Source: Candidatus Symbiothrix sp. (GTDB lineage Bacteria; Bacteroidota; Bacteroidia; Bacteroidales; Azobacteroidaceae). From it: a stretch of 20,122 nt of DNA. The notes under the pieces are model-generated. The model was not told the origin of the DNA and searched no databases. It worked only from the letters and a program-made list of their open reading frames with translations. The position numbers were made by a program, and so were the translations under genes. The stretch lies in assembly GCA_031270525.1 (NCBI GenBank), contig JAISXN010000019.1, positions 1-20,122 of the forward strand, in the 5' to 3' direction. This document shows positions 7,934-15,752 of the stretch, piece after piece (the stretch's first letter is position 1; every line of letters starts with the position of its first letter).

Positions 7934-8803
7934 TCAGTTTTTTATCATTTTATAAAAACCGCTTCCTTTTTCCGTATCTATACGAACAACATAAATCCCT
8001 TTTCCCCAATTCAACGTGGATATCCGGTGTTCTTTTGAGTTTTCTTGCGACTGATACATTACGCGAGCGTTTAAATCCATTACCCTAACTTCCGTTATAT
8101 TGTAATTATCTGAGCCGACAATCAAATAATCGCGTATTGGATTGGAGGACAAATGCAGTCCTGTTAATTTAATAACATTCACGTTAGTATTGGTAATCTC
8201 CCTGTACTGAATACCATCAAATGACGAACGTTGGACTGTTTCGCCGGTGTCTATCGAGAAATCAACCCGTAAATCTGTTTTTCCCGTTACCGTACCAAGC
8301 AATATCCTGAAAATTCTTCCGGTTGATCCGTCAGAGGCGGCTATCGTTATTCCTCCCGGCGTGTTCTTATTGCAAATGACGTAATCGGTGGCGCCTTCCA
8401 ATTTTGCTTTCACCGACCATAATTGACTGGCAGGAGACTCTACCACCAAATAAACCTCATACGTTTTTGCCGCATTGAAAATATTCTGTTCCAACAAATA
8501 GATATCGGGCGCTTCCTGTAATTGCGTCGCCGCCGGATCTGTTCTTACTATTGTTTGAACAACATTTCCATCCAAACTCCCATTTGCCACTCCGGTTCTT
8601 CTGTAATTCCATTTCGGACCGGAAGAAGCAAATACATCATCCCACCAGATATTTCCACCTTTATCATCACTTATAAACAAATTACTCTCAAATTCACTAA
8701 GCGCATAACAATTTATAAATTCAAATTGTGCCTTAGCCGTAGAAAATCCGGTAAGTAGAATGGAAAGAATGAGTATCTTTCCTGTTAGATTGTTCTTTTT
8801 CAT
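7934..8803 (-). CDS. T9SS-exported protein in the surface glycan-binding protein position
   Basis: A 289-aa exported protein that I cannot assign to a named functional family. Residues 1-25 are a signal peptide (FSTAKA before Gln26). Residues about 27-203 form a module also present in the GH71 enzyme encoded next, with shared stretches WSVKAKL (129-135), TGKTDLRVDFSID (173-185) and RSSFDGI (192-198). Residues about 215-289 are a T9SS type A sorting domain (SSNPIRDYLIV, GKGIYVVRI, terminal KMIKN). Position immediately after susD is where PULs usually encode SusE/SusF-like surface glycan-binding lipoproteins, but this one has no lipobox and uses a T9SS tail instead. I infer a binding protein that shares its ligand with the GH71 enzyme. 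The gene is separated from susD by 93 bp containing a stem-loop, and from the GH71 gene by only 8 bp. Confidence 0.8.
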   Translation of the reverse strand: MKKNNLTGKILILSILLTGFSTAKAQFEFINCYALSEFESNLFISDDKGGNIWWDDVFASSGPKWNYRRTGVANGSLDGNVVQTIVRTDPAATQLQEAPDIYLLEQNIFNAAKTYEVYLVVESPASQLWSVKAKLEGATDYVICNKNTPGGITIAASDGSTGRIFRILLGTVTGKTDLRVDFSIDTGETVQRSSFDGIQYREITNTNVNVIKLTGLHLSSNPIRDYLIVGSDNYNITEVRVMDLNARVMYQSQENSKEHRISTLNWGKGIYVVRIDTEKGSGFYKMIKN

Positions 8804-8832
8804 AATGTTAATTTTAATATATTATTTGTTTT

Positions 8833-8859
8833 TCGCAAGTCTTGTTTATCCTCTTGCGA
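8833..8859 (-). promoter_or_regulatory. Stem-loop in the susD to downstream-gene spacer
   Basis: A perfect 7-bp inverted repeat, TCGCAAG and CTTGCGA, encloses a 13-nt loop inside the 93-bp gap between susD and the next gene. In the transcribed direction it is followed by A-rich, not U-rich, sequence, so it does not look like an intrinsic terminator. A structure of this kind may protect the 3' end of susCD mRNA or mark a processing site (inference). Confidence 0.45.
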
Positions 8860-8896
8860 TAGGAGTTTTAATTTTAAGGAACAAAATATAATACCG

Positions 8897-10597
8897 CTAT
8901 TCTTCGGCTCCCGGATATCCGGTATTTTGTTTGATTTTAACCGATTTGTTTGCGTCAATAGCCTTTTGAGGAATAGGGAAAAGCGCGTTGAAGGGTTTCA
9001 TCGTATTATTAGCGCGGAAATTATATTTAATGGAACGTTCATACAACACACCCATCCGGGAAAGAACTAATCTGCGGGGTTCTTCAATATACAGTTCCCG
9101 CGCTCTTTCGTCCAAAAGGTAATCGATTGTTACCCGGGAAGGATCTACCGGCGTGGCTTTCGCCCTTGAACGTACTTCATTGATATCGTCTGCCGCTTTG
9201 TCCAAATCTCCTTTCCGCAAATAAGCTTCTGCACGCAATAAATAGGTTTCTGCCAGACGCATTCTGATAATTTCATTATTCGTATTGCCCGATGTCGGGT
9301 CTTCTGCTCTTGGAGTTCCTTCTATTTTTCTGTGCATCGGATATATTGCCCGCATCGTATCAATCGGTACGGTAGTCGGAGAACCATCGGGATTTGCAAT
9401 TACTACTCTTCCATTGCTGTGCGTAGTTATCCTTACCAATTGCCCCAGATATGTCGACGCCGGATTATTATAATACCAATTGCGACGAATATTGTATGAT
9501 GAATTTCTCATATCATTCCAATCCTCATTCCAGATTTCATATTTTATGTAATTCAACGGTACCGTAATGCCCTGACAGCGAACAATTGAATCGCAGGGAA
9601 GATTAGTATGTTTTCCATCCGGGGTTTTTACTGCATCAACCTGAGGACCAAAAATGCGGGCTAATGAATTTCCGGGACCTATGCCTCCATTGGTGCGCAA
9701 CTCAATCTGCAAGGCCCAGATTATTTCCAAGTTACCGGAAGCGCGGTTTTGTTGATTAGTCCAAAAAAGATCGGAGAAAACGTCGCCGGGACGATTCATA
9801 TCTCCAAAACGTTCTTTCATCAGTTTGTACTCGCCGCAATCGTCCGTATCAATGATTTTGGAAGCCGTGGCAATGGATTTGTCATAATAATCCGCGTCGC
9901 CCGTTTCCATTGCCAGGGATATATAGACCTCCGCCAATAAATGGCAGGCGGCTGCTTTGTAAATTCGTCCATCGGCAAGTCCGGCGTCGGGTACCGGTAA
10001 ATGTTCGGCGGCAAACTCCAAATCGTTTTTTATAAATTCCAACGTTCCCGCTTTTGAAGCCCTGTCGAAATTAAAAACCGGTTCTTTATATTCCCTGTCA
10101 GCCAATGGTATTCCACCGTAAAGATGCGCCATGACGTTGTATGTGTAAGCCCTGAAAAATTTAGCTTCTGCAACAATCGCATTTTTTTCTTCTTCCGACG
10201 ACCATTTTACCTCGGGATATTCAGCCCTGTCAATGATCATATTGCTTTGTTTTATCATTTTCGTATAACACCAATCCCAATATTTGGTAACAGTAGAATA
10301 TTCAGGCGTTAATATCCCATAATCATTTAAAAAACGTGTGTCCGAAACGCCGGCTGTAGCCACGTCTGTTCCCGAGGACATTTCGTCGCCCAGACCGCCC
10401 CAGATTCCGTGCTCGTCCCTTGCAAACGCATGAAGGGCTGTTATGGCTGCTTCAAATCCCGATTTATCGACCAATACATTTTCGGGGCTGAAACTGTCCA
10501 GTACCTTTTCTTTCAGAAAGTCGTCGCTGCACGAAGTTTGCAACATTGTTGCAAAACCAATTATGCTAACTATAATTATTATTTTTTTCATATTCAT
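8897..10597 (-). CDS. susD: SusD/RagB-family outer-membrane glycan-binding lipoprotein
   Basis: SusD-family lipoprotein of 566 aa, the lid of the SusCD importer on the cell surface. The lipobox LQTSC puts the lipidated cysteine at residue 23, followed by SDDFL, which is typical for SusD. The N-terminal part contains helical TPR-like repeats such as AKFFRAYTYNVMAHLYGGIP. Near the C-terminus are the family-typical MRLAETYLLRAEAYLRKGD, VRSRAKATPVDPS, the LLDERARELYIEEPRR stretch and a final FPIPQKAI segment. Two in-frame ATGs occur at 10597 and 10591; the second (MKKIIII) gives an equally good signal. It follows susC by 26 bp, as expected for a co-transcribed pair. The bound glycan cannot be read from the sequence, but the downstream enzymes suggest an alpha-glucan or a heteroglycan. 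Confidence 0.96.
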   Translation of the reverse strand: MNMKKIIIIVSIIGFATMLQTSCSDDFLKEKVLDSFSPENVLVDKSGFEAAITALHAFARDEHGIWGGLGDEMSSGTDVATAGVSDTRFLNDYGILTPEYSTVTKYWDWCYTKMIKQSNMIIDRAEYPEVKWSSEEEKNAIVAEAKFFRAYTYNVMAHLYGGIPLADREYKEPVFNFDRASKAGTLEFIKNDLEFAAEHLPVPDAGLADGRIYKAAACHLLAEVYISLAMETGDADYYDKSIATASKIIDTDDCGEYKLMKERFGDMNRPGDVFSDLFWTNQQNRASGNLEIIWALQIELRTNGGIGPGNSLARIFGPQVDAVKTPDGKHTNLPCDSIVRCQGITVPLNYIKYEIWNEDWNDMRNSSYNIRRNWYYNNPASTYLGQLVRITTHSNGRVVIANPDGSPTTVPIDTMRAIYPMHRKIEGTPRAEDPTSGNTNNEIIRMRLAETYLLRAEAYLRKGDLDKAADDINEVRSRAKATPVDPSRVTIDYLLDERARELYIEEPRRLVLSRMGVLYERSIKYNFRANNTMKPFNALFPIPQKAIDANKSVKIKQNTGYPGAEE

Positions 10598-10623
10598 GCT
10601 GATATAAAGTTATTCTATATTTT

Positions 10624-13600
10624 TTATAATCCTACTCTTAATCCAAAAGTAATACTGCGCATCAACGGAGTGTTAATTTCACTGTATTGTTGTCCCCGGT
10701 TGCCTAATCCGGCTTCGGGATCCCAGCCGTGCCATCCTGTCCATGTAGCAATATTTTTTCCGCTTGCATAAAGGCTTACATTGTGGAGTTGTATTATATT
10801 TATCCATTTTTTAGGAAGTTCATAAACAAGCGTTATATCTTGCAGGCGCAAAAACGTACGACTTTCATAAAATCCATAACCTTTGGGATTGGGGTAGCCA
10901 ATGCTTGGTCTGTCGGTTAACGGATTAGAAGGCGTCCAATACGGAATATCCAATATATTAGCTTTATCGTACTGATTTGTACCGGGATTAATCCAACTGT
11001 TCGGGCTATAGCCGCCCTGACGCCAATTGAACATAAACGATAATGTAAAGCCCTTGTATCCGAAAGTATTGGTTAAACCAACTAAAAAATCAGCTTGGTT
11101 GGAGTGAAGTACTTGACGGTCTTCCGGACCTATCGAACCATTCTCGCTGACATCCTTAAACTTTAAGTATCCCGGTTTTGCCGACGGGTCAACAGACATA
11201 TCCTCGCCTTCCTGCCAGATGCCTTCAACTACATAATCATAATTAGACCCTAAAGGATGTCCGATAAACCAACTGTTTGCAATTACGTCGTCTTCTTTTC
11301 CATCGCCGTCAAGATCCTCGCCGGATAGTTTTTCTATACGGTTCCGGTTTAACGAAAAAACAAGATTTGTACTCCATGAAAAATTTCTACCTGCAATGTT
11401 TTGGGTGTTGATTGTCGCTTCAAAGCCTCTGTTGGAGGTTTCGCCGATATTGGTTAAAAATGAATTGTATCCTGTCATTCCCGGAAGAGCAAGGTTCAAT
11501 AAAAGGTCTTTTGTTCTCATTTTGTACGCTTCAAATGCTCCGTTGATTCGTCGATTAAAAAAACTGAAATCTAATCCTAAATTATAAGCGTAAGTACTTT
11601 CCCAACCTAAATTCAGATTAGCCATTGAAGTTGGATACAATCCGGTATAAGGAGCGCTTCCATCGCCGAATACATAATATGTTTCAGCCATTTGGCTTAA
11701 CGACGCGTACCTGCTGATTCCCCTGTTTCCGTTTTTTCCGTAGGAAAGACGCACTCTGAGCATATCTATTCGAGATATATCTTCCATAAACTTTTCTTCC
11801 GAGAATATCCATCCAAGACCGACAGATGGAAAAATTCCATATTTTCTACCATCCCCAAACGCGGAATAGCCATCTCTTCTTACGGTTGCATTGAGGGCAT
11901 AACGGTTTTTTAAGCTATAACCTATCCGTCCCATGGAAGATACCGCCTGACTCTGTCCTGCTCCCGAGGCTACTGTTTGATTCTCGCCAATGCCGAGATT
12001 ATTATATCCCAACACATCGTTGAAAATATTTTTGCTGCTTAGCGACGATGACTCGTCTTTCATCTGTTCAAAGCCATACATTAACGTAAGGTCCAACTTG
12101 TGTACGTCTGCAAAAATCCTTTCATACTTTAATATATGTTCCATTGTTAAGCTGTGCATTTTATAATGATATTTACTGCCGGAGCCTAAACTGTAATATT
12201 GCTCCCGGATAAATGACGGATTGTAATTATAAACCTCATCATTTCGAAGCGTGTTGTTTAAGTTCAACCGGTAAACTAAACCTTTTAAGGGCAACTTTAT
12301 TTCACTATAGACATTGCTGAAAAGTATTTGAGAAATATCTTTGTTTTCATGCAAAAGAGTAGATGTAAGTGGATTTTCCACAAGTCCGATATTCATCGGT
12401 TGGGGACGGGGAACTCCGTCGTCATAATACAAATCGGCAAAAGGACTTAAATAGGTTGACATATATAAATTTGCTTGATTGCCCGAATTGTCTTTGTTGG
12501 TAAATCCTACGTTCATTCCTATTTTCAACCAATCGGCAATGTCTATATCAAAATTGGAACGAACCGATATCCGCTTGAAGCGATCGCCCATAACAACCGA
12601 CTTTATGTCGGTATAAGAACCTGACAAATAGTAGTTTACACGCTCCGACTTTCCCGAAACGCTTAATTCGTGATTAATCATGGGAGCGTCTTGCGAAATA
12701 GCCTCAAAGGGATCAATTGTGATTCCGGCGTCGTAATTCGCCTGCTCCAACGGATTTAAAATGGTTAATTGACCACCCAGATATTCTTCTACATCTTTCA
12801 GTTTTTGTATGTATTTTTCGGGACCTAATAAGCGGGGAACTCCGGCAAAACTTGAAAAACCGGTATATCCGTTATAATTTAACCGGGGTTTGGGGGCGCT
12901 TCCTTTTTTTGTCGTAATCAAAATGACGCCGTTTGTCGCACGCGAACCGTAAATAGCCGCAGAACTCGCATCTTTAAGAATATCTATTGATTCAATATCA
13001 TTTGAGTTGATGTCGGAAAGTTTTCCGCCTGTATAAGGAATTCCGTCCAAAACAATCAAAGGATCGTTGCTTGCCGTAATGGATGTATTCCCGCGAATCC
13101 TGATTGTCAAATCCTGTCCGGGACGTCCTCCGTCTGTTACCTGGATTCCTGCAACCGTACCCCTTAATATTTGTGAAACATTTACATTAGGAAATGTTTC
13201 CATCTTTTTTACATCAACCTGAGTTACGGCGCCGGTAACGTCTCTCTTTCGTTGTACGCCATACCCGACCACCACCACTTCGTCCAACAACCTGTCATCC
13301 TCTTTCAGCGTAACCCGAAAATTCGTCTTACCATTTACATTAATTTCTTGCGTTTCAAAGCCAAGATAAGATATTGCCAAAATGGCATCAGCTGGAACAT
13401 TCAACGAAAATCTTCCCTCAATATCCGTCAATGTACCTGTTGATGAATTTTTTACGGCGACTGTCGCGCCGATAACAAGTTCGCCGTTTTGGGCAGTTAC
13501 CGTACCGGAAATTTTTTGTAGAACCGTATTTACTCCTGTTCCTTTTTGAGTTTTCTTTTCAACTAAATAGAGTTTATTGTTCTTTATCTCAAAATCAATA

Positions 13601-13860
13601 CCGGTATCTGCCAACAGGGTCTTTAATATGTCTCTAACTTCGGTTGACGCGGCATTGATAGAAACCTTCCTGTCGATATCTACCAATTGCTCGCTAAACA
13701 CCAAAGCAAGTCCGGTCTGCTGTTTAATTGAGTTGAGTACTACTTCGAGGGGAACGCTTTGATAAGATAATGTAACTTTCTGCGCGGCTATATAAACCGG
13801 AAATAGCGACAAAAAAGCTGAAAGTAAAATACTCCGGAGGATAAATCCTGGTTTTTTCAT
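10624..13860 (-). CDS. susC: SusC/RagA-family TonB-dependent transporter with STN signalling domain
   Basis: Outer-membrane TonB-dependent oligosaccharide transporter of 1078 aa. Order of parts: signal peptide (1-26, ending YIAA), STN domain (about 28-101), carboxypeptidase-regulatory-like domain (about 116-190), TonB-box-like DEVVVVGYG (193-201), plug with the SusC-typical IRIRGNTS, DPLIVLDGIP and DILKDASSAAIYGSRATNGV segments (about 205-320), then the beta-barrel to the C-terminal aromatic-rich strand ending SITFGLRVGL. The STN domain is the part that contacts FecR anti-sigma factors, so this is a transporter that also reports ligand to the ECF sigma and FecR pair encoded just upstream. Its length is at the upper end for SusC proteins because of the STN domain. 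It is the first gene after a 111-bp spacer, which likely holds the inducible promoter. Confidence 0.97.
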   Translation of the reverse strand: MKKPGFILRSILLSAFLSLFPVYIAAQKVTLSYQSVPLEVVLNSIKQQTGLALVFSEQLVDIDRKVSINAASTEVRDILKTLLADTGIDFEIKNNKLYLVEKKTQKGTGVNTVLQKISGTVTAQNGELVIGATVAVKNSSTGTLTDIEGRFSLNVPADAILAISYLGFETQEINVNGKTNFRVTLKEDDRLLDEVVVVGYGVQRKRDVTGAVTQVDVKKMETFPNVNVSQILRGTVAGIQVTDGGRPGQDLTIRIRGNTSITASNDPLIVLDGIPYTGGKLSDINSNDIESIDILKDASSAAIYGSRATNGVILITTKKGSAPKPRLNYNGYTGFSSFAGVPRLLGPEKYIQKLKDVEEYLGGQLTILNPLEQANYDAGITIDPFEAISQDAPMINHELSVSGKSERVNYYLSGSYTDIKSVVMGDRFKRISVRSNFDIDIADWLKIGMNVGFTNKDNSGNQANLYMSTYLSPFADLYYDDGVPRPQPMNIGLVENPLTSTLLHENKDISQILFSNVYSEIKLPLKGLVYRLNLNNTLRNDEVYNYNPSFIREQYYSLGSGSKYHYKMHSLTMEHILKYERIFADVHKLDLTLMYGFEQMKDESSSLSSKNIFNDVLGYNNLGIGENQTVASGAGQSQAVSSMGRIGYSLKNRYALNATVRRDGYSAFGDGRKYGIFPSVGLGWIFSEEKFMEDISRIDMLRVRLSYGKNGNRGISRYASLSQMAETYYVFGDGSAPYTGLYPTSMANLNLGWESTYAYNLGLDFSFFNRRINGAFEAYKMRTKDLLLNLALPGMTGYNSFLTNIGETSNRGFEATINTQNIAGRNFSWSTNLVFSLNRNRIEKLSGEDLDGDGKEDDVIANSWFIGHPLGSNYDYVVEGIWQEGEDMSVDPSAKPGYLKFKDVSENGSIGPEDRQVLHSNQADFLVGLTNTFGYKGFTLSFMFNWRQGGYSPNSWINPGTNQYDKANILDIPYWTPSNPLTDRPSIGYPNPKGYGFYESRTFLRLQDITLVYELPKKWINIIQLHNVSLYASGKNIATWTGWHGWDPEAGLGNRGQQYSEINTPLMRSITFGLRVGL

Positions 13861-13910
13861 GCGTTTATTACTTTAAAATTAATAATTTTTGTTACTTGAT
13901 ATAATAAACA

Positions 13911-13935
13911 CACAAAAGCAGGAAAAGTATGGGTT
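13911..13935 (-). promoter_or_regulatory. Candidate ECF-dependent promoter region of susC
   Basis: The spacer between fecR and susC is 111 bp, AT-rich and the obvious site for a promoter recognised by the locus-specific sigma factor. In the transcribed direction it contains AACCCATACTTTTCCTGC followed by TTTTGTG. This block resembles, from memory, sequences seen ahead of other FecR-associated susC genes in Bacteroidota. Exact -35 and -10 boxes cannot be assigned from a single copy. Confidence 0.35.
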
Positions 13936-13971
13936 GTGGTATAAAAAATTTTTAATATATAAGACACCGTC

Positions 13972-14991
13972 TCAGACGAGTGGAGGCGCTTGCATCTGTG
14001 TTTCGGAAGATACAACTTTATAATTGCCGTCACCGGTCAAATGAAACCGAATCTTCGAAACTTTTTCCAAGTCCATCAGAATTTCCCCTGCATTGACCCT
14101 GCTGGTAGAAATGCTGAATTTGTATTCTAAGAGGGAAGAATCATTCACCACAAAGGCGACTTCATATTGCCGTTCGAGCACTTTTAATATTTCTTTAAGC
14201 GGAGTCCGGTAAAAATTCAGGCTTTTGCTCCGCCATGCGGTATGCAAAGTCATATCTTCTGTATTATTTACGGTGCAAATTCCGGTATTTTTATCATAAA
14301 GAGCAGTCTGATTAATCGTTAAGGGATAAGTATTGTTTTTGTTATCCAAAACATCCACGCTTCCTTCTTCGATGGAAACTGTAATTTTCGCGTCATCGGG
14401 ATAAGCTTTTGCATTAAATTTTGTGCCGGTTACCTTTACTTGTATTTCATTCAGGTTTACTACAAAAGGTCTTCCCTTTTCTTTGGCTACGATGAAATAA
14501 GCTTCTCCTGCAAGGTTTACTTTCCGGTTGAAAAGCCCGAAGGATTTCGGATACTGCAAACGTGAACCGGAATTTAGCTGTACGCTTGTTCCGTCCTGAA
14601 GCATCACCTGCAACTGTTCTCCATAAGGAACCGTAATTTCTGCAAACTTTTCACTCGAAAACGCTCCCGAACGGTCGGCTATAAATGTAAAAGCGCCAAC
14701 CAACGCGATAAAAGGAATTAGAACTGCCGCCGCTACCCTGAAACGGAAAGTGCGTATCCGCAACTTCAGTTGGGAAATAAAGCTTTGCTTCATGCGTCTG
14801 CTTGGAATTTCGTGGTCACTCCATTCTGCAAGAATCCGTTCATTCAGTAAATACGATTCACGGTCGTATCGTTGGGAAAAGTATTCCTGTCCTTCGTCCG
14901 TAGCAAACCATGCAGCAACCTGCCGTGCTTCTTCGGGTGAAGCATTTTTTGAAAGAACCTTGTCTATAATTTTTGTATTCATTTTGTTCAT
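13972..14991 (-). CDS. FecR-family anti-sigma factor
   Basis: Inner-membrane anti-sigma factor of 339 aa. The N-terminal cytoplasmic part (1-80) binds the sigma factor and includes DEGQEYFSQRYD. A single transmembrane helix spans about 85-105 (VAAAVLIPFIALVGAFTFI). The periplasmic FecR domain follows (about 118-215, with VPYGEQLQVMLQDGTSVQLN at 121-140 and AGEAYFIV at 161-168). A C-terminal DUF4974-like domain (about 256-326, SLNFYRTPLKEILKVLERQY) contacts the STN domain of SusC in known systems. Two in-frame ATGs occur at 14991 and 14982. The gene stands between the sigma factor (116 bp upstream) and susC (111 bp downstream), the usual order for a trans-envelope signalling cassette. On ligand binding by SusC, FecR should be cleaved or rearranged and free the sigma factor. 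Confidence 0.95.
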   Translation of the reverse strand: MNKMNTKIIDKVLSKNASPEEARQVAAWFATDEGQEYFSQRYDRESYLLNERILAEWSDHEIPSRRMKQSFISQLKLRIRTFRFRVAAAVLIPFIALVGAFTFIADRSGAFSSEKFAEITVPYGEQLQVMLQDGTSVQLNSGSRLQYPKSFGLFNRKVNLAGEAYFIVAKEKGRPFVVNLNEIQVKVTGTKFNAKAYPDDAKITVSIEEGSVDVLDNKNNTYPLTINQTALYDKNTGICTVNNTEDMTLHTAWRSKSLNFYRTPLKEILKVLERQYEVAFVVNDSSLLEYKFSISTSRVNAGEILMDLEKVSKIRFHLTGDGNYKVVSSETQMQAPPLV

Positions 14992-14997
14992 TTTTGT

Positions 14998-15046
14998 CCA
15001 CGAATTACACGAATTAATACGAAAAAAAACTATGTAATCTGTGAAC
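14998..15046. repeat. Tandem TTCGTG-type motif, possible dispersed intergenic repeat
   Basis: In the sigma to fecR spacer the minus strand reads TTCGTATTAA, TTCGTGTAA, TTCGTGG in tandem, preceded by GTTCACAGATTACATAG. From memory, strings of the form ATTCGTGTAATTCGTGG recur between genes in many bacterial genomes. No second copy is seen in this window, so its repeat status here is unproven. Confidence 0.4.
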
Positions 15047-15107
15047 GATATTCATGTTGCATTAAACATTCGTTAAGCTAAAAAGTATGAGATTCAGATT
15101 GTGAAAT

Positions 15108-15692
15108 TTACATAAAATATCTAAAAAAACAAATTGCCAAAAGAATTTTATCTATTTGAGAGCGCAATATTTTTATCACTTGAGTGTAATGCGATTTCAC
15201 CGTCGGTACGGAAATATTCATCGCATCCGCTATTTCCTGATTAGACATTCCCTGCTGTATTTTCAACAGGCAGACTTCCCGCTTCTGGGGAGTCAACCGG
15301 TCTATCAACTTGTGTAAATGAGATTTAAAATCAGCATCTTCCAAATCATTCAAAAAATCCGTTTCCATTTCTTCGCTTAGCTGCGCCAGTTCGTAATTTT
15401 TCTGAAAGACTAAATTATTATGCCGGATTTCGTTCAATATATAATTTTTCAGAATGGTAAACAGTAAATTTCTAATTCCCTTCCGGTAATCAAAAGTTTC
15501 CCTTCCTTCCCACAAGCGCATAAAAGTGTATTGAACCGCGTCCTCTGCATAACTTTCGGACATCAGGTAACGACATGCCAAAACATACAAATACCTGTGA
15601 TAAGTTTCAAAGACAAGCGAGAATGCCTTTTCATTCCCATCCCGCAACAGTATCAACAATTCGTAATCAATATGGATATTCGTATTTTTCAT
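15108..15692 (-). CDS. ECF-type RNA polymerase sigma factor, Bacteroidetes family
   Basis: Sigma-70 family extracytoplasmic-function sigma factor, 194 aa from the ATG at 15692. Region 2 covers about 22-90, with AEDAVQYTFMRLWE (49-62) for core and -10 recognition. Region 4 covers about 125-180, with LTPQKREVCLL (133-143) and the helix-turn-helix MSNQEIADAMNISVPTVKSH (149-168). There is no separate regulatory domain, so control should come through the FecR protein encoded next. An in-frame ATG at 15719 would add nine residues, but it falls inside a candidate TAnnTTTG promoter element (15717-15724), so the downstream start is preferred. The gene begins 60 bp after the rhaD stop. Its expected target is the susC promoter and the PUL genes behind it, rather than the rhamnose operon (inference from the standard arrangement). 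Confidence 0.95.
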   Translation of the reverse strand: MKNTNIHIDYELLILLRDGNEKAFSLVFETYHRYLYVLACRYLMSESYAEDAVQYTFMRLWEGRETFDYRKGIRNLLFTILKNYILNEIRHNNLVFQKNYELAQLSEEMETDFLNDLEDADFKSHLHKLIDRLTPQKREVCLLKIQQGMSNQEIADAMNISVPTVKSHYTQVIKILRSQIDKILLAICFFRYFM

Positions 15693-15716
15693 GGAACTAT
15701 CAGAGTTATAGCCATG

Positions 15717-15724
15717 CAAATATA
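15717..15724 (-). promoter_or_regulatory. Candidate Bacteroidetes -7 promoter element for the sigma factor gene
   Basis: The minus strand reads TATATTTG, a full match to the Bacteroidetes primary-sigma -7 consensus TAnnTTTG, about 25 bp ahead of the preferred sigma-factor ATG. I found no clear -33 TTTG partner. If real, it separates sigma and fecR transcription from the rhamnose operon. Confidence 0.4.
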
Positions 15725-15752
15725 CATTAAATTTTATTCATCCCGTTCCTTA

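Noticed and set aside
13969..13979. Palindrome CGTCT-C-AGACG over the fecR stop, considered as a terminator or operator
   Set aside because: Only five base pairs around one base, with no U tract after it; too short to support either role.
250..15692. Idea that the locus is a starch-utilization (sus) operon
   Set aside because: There is no GH13 amylase and the GH97 has a retaining-type nucleophile, unlike SusB; the endo-enzyme is GH71-like.
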